Shown in pieces: positions 24,855-32,375 of a DNA stretch of 32,375 bases. The notes beneath the pieces were generated by a model. It did not search any database and had not been told where the DNA came from. It saw only the letters and a list, made by a program, of their open reading frames with translations. Position numbers and translations under genes: made by a program. Numbering within the stretch: position 1 is the stretch's first letter; each line of letters starts with the position of its first letter. Source of the DNA: Dehalococcoidia bacterium. Lineage in GTDB: Bacteria; Chloroflexota; Dehalococcoidia; SpSt-223. Location of the stretch: assembly GCA_025054935.1 (NCBI GenBank), contig JANWZD010000002.1, forward strand, positions 402,131 to 434,505. Reading direction: 5' to 3'.

Positions 24855-26246
24855 ATGGCTGCCACTTTCTCTCGCTTCGCGCCGCGCCTCTCGCTCGGGA
24901 CGCGGCTGCTTCGTCCGCTGCTGGCGTTCGCCCTCGCGCTCGGCGTCTTTGCGCCGACGGCGCGCTCTGCAGGGGCGAGCGACGGCATCACCGTTCTCGA
25001 AGAGACCGTCCGGACAGAATGGCCGGACGCCGTTGTTTTTACCGTCAAGCTGTCGAGCGCATCTGAAATCACCCGCATCCGCATTGAGTACTGGTATACC
25101 TCGCATACGCGCGCCGGCGGAAATCCCACCTTCACGCCAGGGAAAGAGGTGACTGCCGAATTTCGGCTGCGGACGCGCGGTGCCCAGGATGTTCCTCCGG
25201 GCGCGCTCATTCACTATCGGTATGTCGTTGAGGACGCAGCAGGCACCACGCTCCGCACCGAGCCGAACCAGTACCGCTTCCTCGACACCCGCTCGCGCTG
25301 GCAAAGCGTGCAGGACGGGCTGATCACCGTCTTCTACAACGAACGGACCCAGCCACGGGCGCAGGCGATCCTGCAGTCGGCGGTGCGGACCGTCAACGCC
25401 CTGCGGGAGCAAGCGGGGGTGCAGCTTGCCGAGCCGCTGACAGTCGTCGCCTATCCTACCCCGGCCGACCTCGACTCCGCCTATCCGCCCCGCAGCCAGT
25501 CGTCGCGGGGCAGCCGCGCCGGCGTCTCGGTCTCTGGCTTCAATGTCGTGCTTGTCACCACCGAGGGCGACGCGATCGGCACGACGGCCCATGAAGTGAC
25601 GCACGCGGTGGTTGAGGATACGATCGGCCCCGGCGCAATCAGCGGCTTCCCGATGTGGCTGAACGAAGGCCTTGCCACCTACTTTCAGCCCTCCCAAGGC
25701 GCCGAATGGAGCCAGTATCTGCAGCAGGCGATCCGGCTTGACCGCGTGATGCCCCTGCGCTTTCTGAAGGCGTATCCGGGCCGCGAAGAGGAATGGCTGC
25801 TCGTCTATGCGCAGGGGGTGAGCATGGTGCGCTACCTGCTCACCACCTATGGCGCGCAGAAGATGGGGGAGTTGCTGCGCGCCTACCGCGACGGCGACAC
25901 CGACGAGCGCACCTTCGAGCGCGTCTACGGCAAAAGTCTCCTCGACCTTGAGAACGAATGGCGCGCCTCGATCGGCGTCAAGCCGCTCGACAGCACGACG
26001 GCGAGCCCCCCCATTAACCAGCCGCAGCCTCGGCCGACGCTGCCGCCCTTGGTGATCGACCAACCGGGAAGCCAGCCGGGAGCCCAGCCGACGCCCGGGC
26101 CGGCGACACGCCCTCAGGGAGCGGCGAGCCAGACCGGCCGACTGCAGGCCGCGCTGCCGCTCCTCCTTGTTGGGGGAGGCGTCTTTGCGCTCCTGCTCTT
26201 CGTGGCGCTTGGCGCGCTCGTCATCGCCCGCCGCAACTCCTTCTGA
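24855..26246 (+). CDS. Secreted, membrane-anchored gluzincin (peptidase MA-like) metallopeptidase
   Basis: The 463-residue protein starts with a signal peptide (hydrophobic core LLAFALALGVFAPTARSAG). A beta-rich domain (about 45-145) precedes the peptidase domain with zinc motif HEVTH (246-250) and third ligand Glu271 in MWLNEGLATY, as in the MA(E) clan. A Pro/Gln-rich linker (about 385-430) leads to a C-terminal TM helix (LLLVGGGVFALLLFVALGALVI) and short basic tail. The active domain should lie outside the membrane. ATG 24855 directly follows the previous stop, with AAGGAG upstream. The protein substrate is unknown. A short CCGAG/CTCGG hairpin lies just after the stop. Confidence 0.88.
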   Translation: MAATFSRFAPRLSLGTRLLRPLLAFALALGVFAPTARSAGASDGITVLEETVRTEWPDAVVFTVKLSSASEITRIRIEYWYTSHTRAGGNPTFTPGKEVTAEFRLRTRGAQDVPPGALIHYRYVVEDAAGTTLRTEPNQYRFLDTRSRWQSVQDGLITVFYNERTQPRAQAILQSAVRTVNALREQAGVQLAEPLTVVAYPTPADLDSAYPPRSQSSRGSRAGVSVSGFNVVLVTTEGDAIGTTAHEVTHAVVEDTIGPGAISGFPMWLNEGLATYFQPSQGAEWSQYLQQAIRLDRVMPLRFLKAYPGREEEWLLVYAQGVSMVRYLLTTYGAQKMGELLRAYRDGDTDERTFERVYGKSLLDLENEWRASIGVKPLDSTTASPPINQPQPRPTLPPLVIDQPGSQPGAQPTPGPATRPQGAASQTGRLQAALPLLLVGGGVFALLLFVALGALVIARRNSF

Positions 26247-26270
26247 ACCCGAGCGCGCCTCGGCAGCCTC

Positions 26271-26576
26271 CTAGAAGATCCCGAGCGCGATCTTGGCGTC
26301 TTCGCTCATCATCGTCTTCGGATCCCACGGAGGCGACCAGACGAGGTTGATGTTGACATTCTCGACCCCGGGAAGACTAGCGACTGCCGCGTATGCTTGA
26401 GTGCGGATCATGGGGCCCGCCGGGCACGCCGGCGTGGTCAAGGTCATGTCGACGTTGACGGTCTTTTCGTCCGGGATCTCGATGTTGTAGACGAGCCCGA
26501 GATTGATGATGTCCATGCCGATCTCCGGGTCGTAGACCTCGGAGAGCACCTCGCGAACCTGCTCTTCGGTCACCAT
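26271..26576 (-). CDS. MIP18/DUF59 family protein (SufT/PaaD-like)
   Basis: The 101-residue protein carries the family pattern VYDPEIGMDIINLGLVYNIEI, then the Cys loop LTTPACPAGPMI and VWSPPWDPKTMMSEDAK at the end. Members take part in iron-sulfur cluster maturation (SufT) or in assembly of ring-hydroxylating oxygenases (PaaD). No suf or paa genes are nearby, so a general iron-sulfur role is likelier. I chose ATG 26576, where the conserved sequence begins and GGAG sits nine bases upstream. The frame stays open to 26699, but that extension looks non-coding. A TACACT box near 26704 may be its promoter. Confidence 0.9.
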   Translation of the reverse strand: MVTEEQVREVLSEVYDPEIGMDIINLGLVYNIEIPDEKTVNVDMTLTTPACPAGPMIRTQAYAAVASLPGVENVNINLVWSPPWDPKTMMSEDAKIALGIF

Positions 26577-26714
26577 CGTCTGCCACTCCAGAGTGTAGGG
26601 CGCCGACTGCCACCGCGCGCTCCCGCTTGCTGAGAGCGAGAGGTATGCCTGCGGGGAGCCGCTGTCGGTACGCCGCGCCGCGTAAGACCTTTTATTCAAG
26701 TGTAGCGCAGGGCG

Positions 26715-27329
26715 CTAGCGAGAATGGCCACTTAAGTCGGGACGATGCGAGTCAAGCTCCTCGAAGGGCGGTCCGCCCGTATAGTCGAACAATTCCCAGC
26801 CCACCACCTCAATATCTGCCCCCTCGGCCTTTGCGGCGAGGTCGGCGAAGCCGAGGGTAGCATTTTCGATCCCGAGGCGGGAAGCGAGCGCCCGGCAGCG
26901 GTCGACGGCAGGCATGCTCGGCGTTTCAAGGACGGCTCGAAGGTGGTCAGCGCGAACGCCTGGGATTGCGTACGGCAGCAGCCGCTCCGGCTGGCCCCGC
27001 AGCGCCTCCCGCTCCTCGGGAGCGGCTTCGCCAAAGAAATCCGGATCGCTCGCGTACTCGTCCTGCAGGGTGCCGTCTTCAAATAGGAGATAGAAAAAGA
27101 CCTCGCCCTGCATCACCATCAGCGCGATTGCAGCGCAGCGGAGCGCTCCGCTCAGGCGAGCGGCAATCTCGGTCAGCCGGGCGAGGTCGCCCTCCGCTGC
27201 CTGACGGTCAAAGACGGTGACCCAGCCCAAAATTGGGGGAGAGATGAACGCCTCGCCATCATCAAGCAGGTCATAGACCGCTTCGTGGTCATCGGTACGA
27301 ACGGAGACACTCGCGAACGTCTCGCTCAC
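26715..27329 (-). CDS. Uncharacterised protein coupled to the nucleotidyltransferase fusion
   Basis: The 204-residue acidic cytosolic protein has no signal peptide. It starts [22 protein letters not shown] central strand-rich part reads [22 protein letters not shown], followed by [12 protein letters not shown] and [24 protein letters not shown] near the end. I do not recognise the family, and no catalytic motif stands out. The GTG start at 27329 overlaps the stop of the upstream fusion gene as GTGA, so the pair is translationally coupled. A role in sugar-nucleotide or glycan metabolism is possible by association only. Confidence 0.75.
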   Translation of the reverse strand: MSETFASVSVRTDDHEAVYDLLDDGEAFISPPILGWVTVFDRQAAEGDLARLTEIAARLSGALRCAAIALMVMQGEVFFYLLFEDGTLQDEYASDPDFFGEAAPEEREALRGQPERLLPYAIPGVRADHLRAVLETPSMPAVDRCRALASRLGIENATLGFADLAAKAEGADIEVVGWELFDYTGGPPFEELDSHRPDLSGHSR

Positions 27330-29836
27330 CGCTCCCCTTGGAGCCCGGCAACCAGTCCGGCGTACTTATCGAGCAGCGCTTGTGCTCCCTCCGATGAATT
27401 CGACTCGGCAATCACGTGAAAGAGCGGGCGGTCAGGGTCGGGAAGAATGAGCACCCATTCGCGCCCGAGGTCCACCTTGACCCCATCGACCTGATGGGTC
27501 TGGCGGTCGCGGAATTGCTCATTCAGCAGACGCATCACCCGTCCTTTCGCCTCCCACGGACAGCGTACCTGCCGGCGCATCAGGTAGAAGGGCGGGAACG
27601 AGCGGGCGAGGGTGGCCAATCGCCGGCGCGACCGTGAGAGGAGTTCGACGAGCTTGAGCACGGCATACAGGCCGTCCATCGCGGGGCTGAACGCCGGGAA
27701 GATCAGCCCCCCTTCGAGGTCGGCCACAAACGCGGGGGCATGCCGGACCGCCGCCGCCATTAGCGCCTGTTGGCTCACTTTCGTTCGGATCACCGTGCCG
27801 CCGTAGCGGTCGGCGAGGTCATCAAAGATCCGCGGCGCCGAGACAGGAACCGCGATCGTCGCGCCGGGATTTTGCTCGAGCACCATCGAGGCGACTAAGG
27901 CCGCAAGCAGGGCGCCGTCGATCACCTCTCCCGTGTCATCTACGACATAGATCTTCTCGCCGCCCGGCTCAAGACGGACGCCCATATTCGCCCGCAGCGC
28001 AGCCGTAATGGCCGCCAGCTGCCGCATCGCCTCATCAAACTCCTGCGGCGACCGCGCCAGCTTCGTCTCGTCGATGGATGCATTGAGGCTGACGACATTC
28101 AGCCCCAACTGGCTGAACAGGACCGGAAGAATGTTCGAGGCGGTAGCGTGCGCATAGTCGACGACGATTGTCGTTGCTTCGGCGGGGGGAGTAGAGAACA
28201 GGTCGAGCGAGCGCCGATATCCCTCAATATAGCGCTCAACGAGTTGCGGCGCCTCCATGATCCGCCCGATCTCATCGAGATACGTCCGGCGGAAATCCTC
28301 GCGGAAGAAGGTGTTTTCTATCTTCCGCTCGAACGCCTTGTCGATATCAAGGCCGTTGGCATCGAACAGTTTGATATCGACAATCCGGGTGTCATACGGC
28401 GAGAGCCGCACGTGGACGCCGCCGATCGCGTCGGTAACGCGGGTGATATACCGCACCACCGGGATCGGGACGCTCTTGACGTCGATGACATCGACTCCCG
28501 CCGAGGGGACGCCGGCGATGAGTGCCCGCTTGATCATCCGCGGCGTGTGATGGGGATCGCGGCTCATGATGACGGATGAGCCTTTCGGAAGCGTTGCGCC
28601 GTAGGCCGCCCCCAGCTTAGCAGCGAATTCGGGGGTGAGGTCGATATTGACCAAGCCGGAGATACCGTAGCGGCTGAACAGGTTCTTTCGCCCCTGCGAC
28701 CCCCAAATGATGCTCGTGGAGACGGTTGCTCCCGCCTCAATCTCTTTATCGGGCCAGATCTTGACGCCCGGCTGGATGATCGCGCTCTCACCGACCACCG
28801 TGTTGTCGCCGATCACCGCCCCTTCGAAGATCATCGCCTTCGCTTTCAGCGTGACCTGTCGGCAGATGATCGCTCCGCGCACTTCTGCCCGCTCGCCGAT
28901 GTAGGCGCCTCGCCAGATAATGCTCCGGTCGACTTGGGCGCCGACATCAACCACGGTGCCGGCGCGGATGACACTCGGCCCGTAAATAACCGCTCCGCTC
29001 TTGATCTGGCAGTCCGCGCCGATGTAGACAGGACCGCTAATCAGCGCATCCGGAGCAATATCGACATCCTCGCTTTCGAGGTAGACATCTGGCAGCTGTG
29101 GATGCTTGATCCCGATCGGCCCGACATTCACCCTACCGGCGAGCAGATCACCGGATGCTCGATGATATTCCGGGATGTTGCCGATATCGCACCAATACCC
29201 GCTAGAGACATAGCCGAAGAGCGGTCGCCCCTCGGCCAACATACGAGGGAAAACTTCTGCGCTAAAGTCGACCGGGCGGTTGGGCGGAATGAACTCAAAG
29301 ATTGAGGGTTCGAGGACGTAAATTCCCGTGTTGACCGTGTCGGAAAAGACCTCGCCCCAGCTAGGCTTCTCTAGAAATTGACGAATTGCTCCGCTCTCAT
29401 TAATGATGACCACGCCGTATTCAAGCGGATTCGGCACGTTGTAGAGAGTGAGCGTCGCTTCAGCGCGCTTCTCGCGATGATAGGCGATAATCTTGCCGAT
29501 ATCGAAATCGGTAAGCGCATCGCCGCTGATAACGAGAAACGTTTCTGTCAGCTGATCGCGGGCAAGGCCGACCGATCCCGCTGTACCGAGCGGCGCTTCT
29601 TCAATGCTATACGTAATCTGCAGGCCAAGGCCACTGCCATCGCCGAAATAATCCTGGATCTGCTCTGCCAGATACTGCAGCGTCACGATCACCTCGGTGA
29701 TGCCATGCCGCTTGAGCAGGAGCAAAATATGTTCGATGCAGGGGCGGTTAACCACCTGCACCATCGGCTTTGGTCGACCGATCGTAAGCGGGCGAAGACG
29801 GGAGCCTTCCCCCCCGGCCATGACGACGGCTTTCAT
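27326..29836 (-). CDS. Sugar-phosphate nucleotidyltransferase fused to left-handed beta-helix and degenerate phosphomannomutase-like domain
   Basis: This is an 836-residue fusion. Residues 1-235 form a nucleotidyltransferase with [34 protein letters not shown] and LEKPSWGE. Residues about 240-385 carry hexapeptide repeats of a left-handed beta-helix. Residues about 390-830 resemble phosphomannomutase. In the last part the catalytic Ser loop TASHNP is replaced by VRLSPYDTR, and the metal loop DGDADR by EPGGEK, so mutase activity is doubtful. Similar fusions occur in cyanobacteria and are often annotated as mannose-1-phosphate guanylyltransferase. GDP-mannose supply for the PimA-like enzyme is a reasonable inference. 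ATG 29836 was chosen, with GGAG nine bases before it. A TACAAT box lies at 29864-29869. Confidence 0.9.
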   Translation of the reverse strand: MKAVVMAGGEGSRLRPLTIGRPKPMVQVVNRPCIEHILLLLKRHGITEVIVTLQYLAEQIQDYFGDGSGLGLQITYSIEEAPLGTAGSVGLARDQLTETFLVISGDALTDFDIGKIIAYHREKRAEATLTLYNVPNPLEYGVVIINESGAIRQFLEKPSWGEVFSDTVNTGIYVLEPSIFEFIPPNRPVDFSAEVFPRMLAEGRPLFGYVSSGYWCDIGNIPEYHRASGDLLAGRVNVGPIGIKHPQLPDVYLESEDVDIAPDALISGPVYIGADCQIKSGAVIYGPSVIRAGTVVDVGAQVDRSIIWRGAYIGERAEVRGAIICRQVTLKAKAMIFEGAVIGDNTVVGESAIIQPGVKIWPDKEIEAGATVSTSIIWGSQGRKNLFSRYGISGLVNIDLTPEFAAKLGAAYGATLPKGSSVIMSRDPHHTPRMIKRALIAGVPSAGVDVIDVKSVPIPVVRYITRVTDAIGGVHVRLSPYDTRIVDIKLFDANGLDIDKAFERKIENTFFREDFRRTYLDEIGRIMEAPQLVERYIEGYRRSLDLFSTPPAEATTIVVDYAHATASNILPVLFSQLGLNVVSLNASIDETKLARSPQEFDEAMRQLAAITAALRANMGVRLEPGGEKIYVVDDTGEVIDGALLAALVASMVLEQNPGATIAVPVSAPRIFDDLADRYGGTVIRTKVSQQALMAAAVRHAPAFVADLEGGLIFPAFSPAMDGLYAVLKLVELLSRSRRRLATLARSFPPFYLMRRQVRCPWEAKGRVMRLLNEQFRDRQTHQVDGVKVDLGREWVLILPDPDRPLFHVIAESNSSEGAQALLDKYAGLVAGLQGER

Positions 29837-29863
29837 AGCGTCACTCTCCGTTGCCTCCACAGC

Positions 29864-29869
29864 ATTGTA
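29864..29869 (-). promoter_or_regulatory. -10 element of the nucleotidyltransferase operon
   Basis: The minus strand reads TACAAT 28 bases before the ATG at 29836. No convincing -35 box lies at the expected distance. The sequence matches the TACAAT boxes seen at 4941-4964. Confidence 0.45.
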
Positions 29870-29932
29870 CGGGATGTGTCGCCCTCCGCGGATTTGCCGC
29901 CCCCGGCATCAGGCTGATACCCTTGTCGAGCC

Positions 29933-31333
29933 ATGGAGAGTGATGAGCTGATTGACCGGCTTACAGCAGCATTCGAGGCGGCCGGGCGACGGCTCTATCT
30001 CGTCGGCGGGTCAGTGCGGGACCGGCTGCTTGGTCGTCCGAGCCCCGACCTCGACTTCACGACCGATGCCCCTCCGGACGAGGTCCAGCGTATTGCTCGA
30101 ACCGTTCGGCCCGACGCGATCTTTGGGGTTGGGGCAAAGTTCGGCACGATCGGTCTCGCCTTCGGCGAGCGGCTGGTTGAAATTACCACCTTCCGCTCCG
30201 AGGTGTACCAGCCGCGTTCCCGTCATCCCCAGGTGACGTTTGGGACCTCGCTCGAAGGCGACCTTGCCCGGCGCGATTTCACCATCAATGCGATGGCGTG
30301 CCGCGGTGTGCCCCAACGAGAGGAGGAGGTGATCGACCCCTTCGGTGGGCTCGCCGACTTGCGCGCCGGCATCATCCGAGCGGTCGGCAACCCCGCCGAG
30401 CGGTTTGATGAAGACCCGCTGCGGATGCTGCGGGCAGTTCGGCTCGCAGCTCAGCTCGGCTTTCGGATCGAGCAGGGAACCGAACAAGCAATCCGCCGCT
30501 CCGCACCGGCTCTTGCTGATATCTCGAAGGAGCGGATTGGCGCCGAGTTTACCAAGATCCTCGTCGCTCCTCACCCCGCCCACGGGATCCGGCTGTGCGT
30601 CGAGTTGGGGCTGATGGTGAACATCATCCCCGAGCTTCTCGAAATGCTGCAGATGCCGCCCGTCAAAGGGTACAAAGACGTCTTTCGGCATACCCTTCTC
30701 GTCGTCGAGCGGATCCCCCCCGAGCCGCTCCTCCGCTGGTCAGCGCTGCTGCACGACATCGCCAAGCCGCGCACGATGAGCTGGGAGCACGGCGCCGTCC
30801 ATTTTCGCGGCCATGAGCGCGTCGGTGAGGAGATGGCGACGGAAATCCTCCGCCGGCTGCGCCTCGATGCGGACTTCATCCGCGCAGTGGCAAAAGTGGT
30901 GCGTCTTCATGTCCGTGCCAACAGCTATTCCAGCGATTGGACCGACTCCGCGCTTCGCCGCTTCATCCGCGAAGCAGGAGAAGAGCTCCCGGCGCTCATC
31001 GCCCTCTGCCGCGCCGACGTGACCAGCGCTCGTCCGGCGCGGGTGGAGGCAGCCCGCGCGCGCGCCGATGAGCTGGAAGCTCGGGTCGCTGAACTGATGG
31101 CGCGCGAGGATGTGGCCAAGCTCGACAGCCCGCTCGATGGGAATGAACTGATGGCGATCTTCGGGCGCGGACCGGGCCGCTGGATCGGGGAAGTGAAGCG
31201 CTACTTGCTTGAACTGGTGCTGGACGGCACCCTCGCGCCGGACGATAAGACGCGGGCGGAAGAGCTCGCGCGCGCCTTCCTCGCCGAGCGAGACCCCGCG
31301 GCCGCCGGCGCGCCCGAGTCTGTGCCCTCATGA
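29933..31333 (+). CDS. CCA tRNA nucleotidyltransferase/poly(A) polymerase family protein with HD domain
   Basis: The 466-residue class II nucleotidyltransferase has YLVGGSVRDRLLG (25-34), the catalytic DLDFTT carboxylates (Asp39, Asp41) and RRDFTINAMA. NPAERFDEDPLRMLRAVRLAA, which recognises the incoming base, follows. Further on is an HD domain (LLHDIAKP, then GHERVGEEMA). The family adds CCA to tRNA 3' ends or poly(A) tails to RNA. The HD domain may provide phosphohydrolase activity on 2',3'-cyclic ends. ATG 29933 has no SD. A TTGCCG (29894) and GATACC (29916) pair upstream could drive it. It is divergent from the nucleotidyltransferase fusion gene. Confidence 0.93.
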   Translation: MESDELIDRLTAAFEAAGRRLYLVGGSVRDRLLGRPSPDLDFTTDAPPDEVQRIARTVRPDAIFGVGAKFGTIGLAFGERLVEITTFRSEVYQPRSRHPQVTFGTSLEGDLARRDFTINAMACRGVPQREEEVIDPFGGLADLRAGIIRAVGNPAERFDEDPLRMLRAVRLAAQLGFRIEQGTEQAIRRSAPALADISKERIGAEFTKILVAPHPAHGIRLCVELGLMVNIIPELLEMLQMPPVKGYKDVFRHTLLVVERIPPEPLLRWSALLHDIAKPRTMSWEHGAVHFRGHERVGEEMATEILRRLRLDADFIRAVAKVVRLHVRANSYSSDWTDSALRRFIREAGEELPALIALCRADVTSARPARVEAARARADELEARVAELMAREDVAKLDSPLDGNELMAIFGRGPGRWIGEVKRYLLELVLDGTLAPDDKTRAEELARAFLAERDPAAAGAPESVPS

Positions 31334-31653
31334 GCGGCGCCCCGCCCACTAAACTGCTGCTTGAACCGGTGCGGCCTGCCGTCGGCGAGGGACAAAGGCG
31401 ACGTCACCCCCTCGTGCGTACTGGATGCTGCTGCGGCGCGCCCAGTCGGTGTGCTTGGCGCGCCCCCGGCTCTGCTTCTCGGGACCGTCGGGCCCGGCGG
31501 CAGCAGCGCTGCGCAGGCTTCGGCGTTTCCGCGAGCAGTTCCCAGCCGTCGCCTCCCAGCCTGGCTGGCAGAGGAGCCGGCAGCAGCCGACAAGCGGAAC
31601 GCGCCGGCAGGCCGCTTCATCGCGCGGGCGACTTCACCAGGCTCGAGGAGTGA
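31330..31653 (+). CDS. Doubtful ORF overlapping the CCA-adding enzyme stop
   Basis: The ATG at 31330 overlaps the preceding stop as ATGA, like the real couplings in this window, and opens 107 codons. The translation is rich in Arg, Ser, Gly, Ala and Pro, with no predicted structure, motif or family. The 331-base interval 31334-31664 has no better coding candidate, RNA gene or repeat that I can see. It may be non-coding or a decayed gene. Confidence 0.2.
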   Translation: MSGAPPTKLLLEPVRPAVGEGQRRRHPLVRTGCCCGAPSRCAWRAPGSASRDRRARRQQRCAGFGVSASSSQPSPPSLAGRGAGSSRQAERAGRPLHRAGDFTRLEE

Positions 31654-31664
31654 GAGGAGAGCCG

Positions 31665-32111
31665 ATGAGTAGCAACTGGTTGTTGCTCGCCGAGGGCGCA
31701 AGCGCAAGAGCTGCGATGCTCGACGCCTTCTTTGCTGCTGTCGCTCGGGGAGACGCTGAGGAAGCCTACGCTCGCATGTCGTCAGTCTTCCGCATGCTGT
31801 TTACGCTGCTCGCCTTCCGCTCCTACCTCGAGCAGGACCGATCGCTCGCCGGATATGTCTGTCTCGAGGTGCTCGAAGAACGGCTGGAGCGGCAGCCAAG
31901 CGACCTCGCCCTTCTCGACTTAGCGAGCTTCGGCGACACTGTTCCCGAGGACAATCGGGAAACGGAGCGGCTGATCGAAGAGTACCTCGCCTCTCCCCAT
32001 GTTGCGGTTCAGGGGATGGTCGTGTTTGCGGACGGGCGGCGGGAGCGCTTCCAAGCGGCGATGCTGCTCGAAGGAACCGGCTGGCGCATCAAAGGGTTTC
32101 AGTTTGATTAA
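31665..32111 (+). CDS. NTF2-like (SnoaL/DUF4864-type) protein of unknown function
   Basis: The 148-residue protein begins with a helix AAMLDAFFAAVARGDAEEAYARMSS. After a variable middle part come the strands VAVQGMVVFADGRRERFQAAMLLEGTGWRIKGFQF. A helix-led cone closed by an antiparallel sheet with a final W-x-I strand is the NTF2-like pattern. These proteins bind small ligands or have varied enzyme activities, and none can be named here. ATG 31665 follows AGGAGA. Upstream open sequence in frame looks non-coding. The TAA stop lies only about nine bases from the 3' end of the convergent 5S rRNA gene. Confidence 0.68.
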   Translation: MSSNWLLLAEGASARAAMLDAFFAAVARGDAEEAYARMSSVFRMLFTLLAFRSYLEQDRSLAGYVCLEVLEERLERQPSDLALLDLASFGDTVPEDNRETERLIEEYLASPHVAVQGMVVFADGRRERFQAAMLLEGTGWRIKGFQFD

Positions 32112-32119
32112 AGAAAAAG
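32111..32119 (-). terminator. T-tract immediately after 5S rRNA
   Basis: On the minus strand TTTTTCTTT begins directly after the GGGGGC that ends the 5S gene. No separate hairpin precedes it, so the 5S terminal helix itself could serve as terminator stem. The tract overlaps the stop codon of the convergent gene by one base. Confidence 0.45.
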
Positions 32120-32120
32120 C

Positions 32121-32239
32121 CCCCGGCAGTGACCTATTCTCCCACCCGGTTGCCCGGGCAGTACCGTCGGCGCTGGAGCGTTTCACGACCGTGTTCGGCA
32201 TGGGAACGGGTGGGTCCACTCCGCCATCGACCACCGAGA
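32121..32239 (-). rRNA. rrf: 5S ribosomal RNA
   Basis: The minus strand carries the conserved 5S core: a GACCCACCCGTTCCCA-type loop, the CCGAACACGG stretch, and GGGAGAATAGGTC towards the 3' end. The ends pair as helix I (CUCGGUGGU with ACUGCCGGG), giving a length of about 117-119 bases. The exact ends are uncertain by one or two bases. It is the last gene of an rRNA operon read leftwards. Confidence 0.95.
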
Positions 32240-32311
32240 ACTGATGTCTGTTTGCAGTTGAGCGTGGGTGGTGAGGCGACGCATCGAGCGACGCACTTGC
32301 TACCCTGAAGG
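32240..32311 (-). other. 23S-5S internal transcribed spacer
   Basis: This spacer of about 72 bases lies between the 23S 3' end and the 5S 5' end. It contains no tRNA. Confidence 0.7.
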
Positions 32312-32375
32312 GGAGGAGGGGCCTCGGCCATTAGTGCGGCTTCGCTCCAACCGTTACCGGCTGTCCACGTGCCGT
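32312..32375 (-). rRNA. rrl: 23S ribosomal RNA, 3' end only
   Basis: The minus strand reads GGACAGCCGGTAACGGTTGG, then AGCGAAGCCGCACTAATGGC followed by CGAGGCC. This corresponds to the last helix region of bacterial 23S rRNA, where E. coli has CTAACCGGTACTAATGA. The rest lies beyond the right edge. The 3' end is estimated to within a few bases. Confidence 0.9.

Noticed and set aside
24579-26063. Open frame of 494 codons on the minus strand
   Set aside because: It is antisense to the membrane protein and metallopeptidase, which have signal peptide, HEVTH motif and coupled starts.
26577-26699. N-terminal extension of the MIP18/DUF59 protein
   Set aside because: The 41 extra residues are low-complexity and precede the conserved start, while an ATG with GGAG fits the family length.

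Overview
The window is GC-rich bacterial chromosome with very dense, operon-like gene packing. At least nine gene pairs share a 4-base ATGA or GTGA stop/start overlap. The gene content fits a Chloroflexota (Chloroflexi) bacterium of the Thermomicrobia type or a relative: a CIRCE-controlled groES, a complete inositol-phospholipid gene set, and a sugar nucleotidyltransferase fused to a degenerate phosphomannomutase-like domain. The taxon is an inference, because no diagnostic marker gene is complete here. I saw no phage, insertion sequence, CRISPR array or tRNA gene.

Layout. Positions 1-226 hold the start of groES (minus strand) with a perfect CIRCE operator. Positions 370-4923 (minus) form an operon of a MaoC-like hydratase, a tandem-domain class III CoA-transferase, a MetF-family reductase and a small glutaredoxin. 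The glutaredoxin's first active-site cysteine codon is an in-frame UGA followed by a SECIS-like hairpin, making it a candidate selenoprotein. Positions 4971-5585 encode a histidine phosphatase, and 5913-9232 (minus) an MMPL exporter plus an AttH/CrtC-like lipoprotein. Positions 9419-11895 carry two paralogous five-bladed beta-propeller proteins with a VOC protein between them. They are followed by a small membrane protein, an ABM-fold protein, a 2-hydroxyacid dehydrogenase and an aldo/keto reductase.

Positions 14677-19325 form a five-gene cluster: inositol-3-phosphate synthase, PatA-like acyltransferase, PHP phosphoesterase, PimA-like mannosyltransferase and phosphatidylinositol-phosphate synthase. 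Together these could build phosphatidylinositol and acylated inositol mannosides, and the PHP protein is a candidate for the unassigned phosphatase step. Next come an Asp/Glu-racemase superfamily protein, an HxlR regulator, a long acyl-CoA dehydrogenase resembling methylsuccinyl-CoA dehydrogenase, a rhodanese, and prfB with its programmed +1 frameshift.

The right part holds a membrane protein, a gluzincin-type secreted peptidase, a MIP18/DUF59 protein, an unknown protein coupled to the nucleotidyltransferase/pseudo-phosphomannomutase fusion, a CCA-adding-type nucleotidyltransferase and an NTF2-like protein. At the right edge lies the 3' end of an rRNA operon on the minus strand (23S 3' end, then 5S). 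Its 5S gene ends nine bases from the convergent protein gene.

The most interesting items are the putative selenocysteine glutaredoxin, the PI/PIM-type operon with its embedded PHP protein, the pseudo-phosphomannomutase fusion, and the recently duplicated beta-propeller genes.
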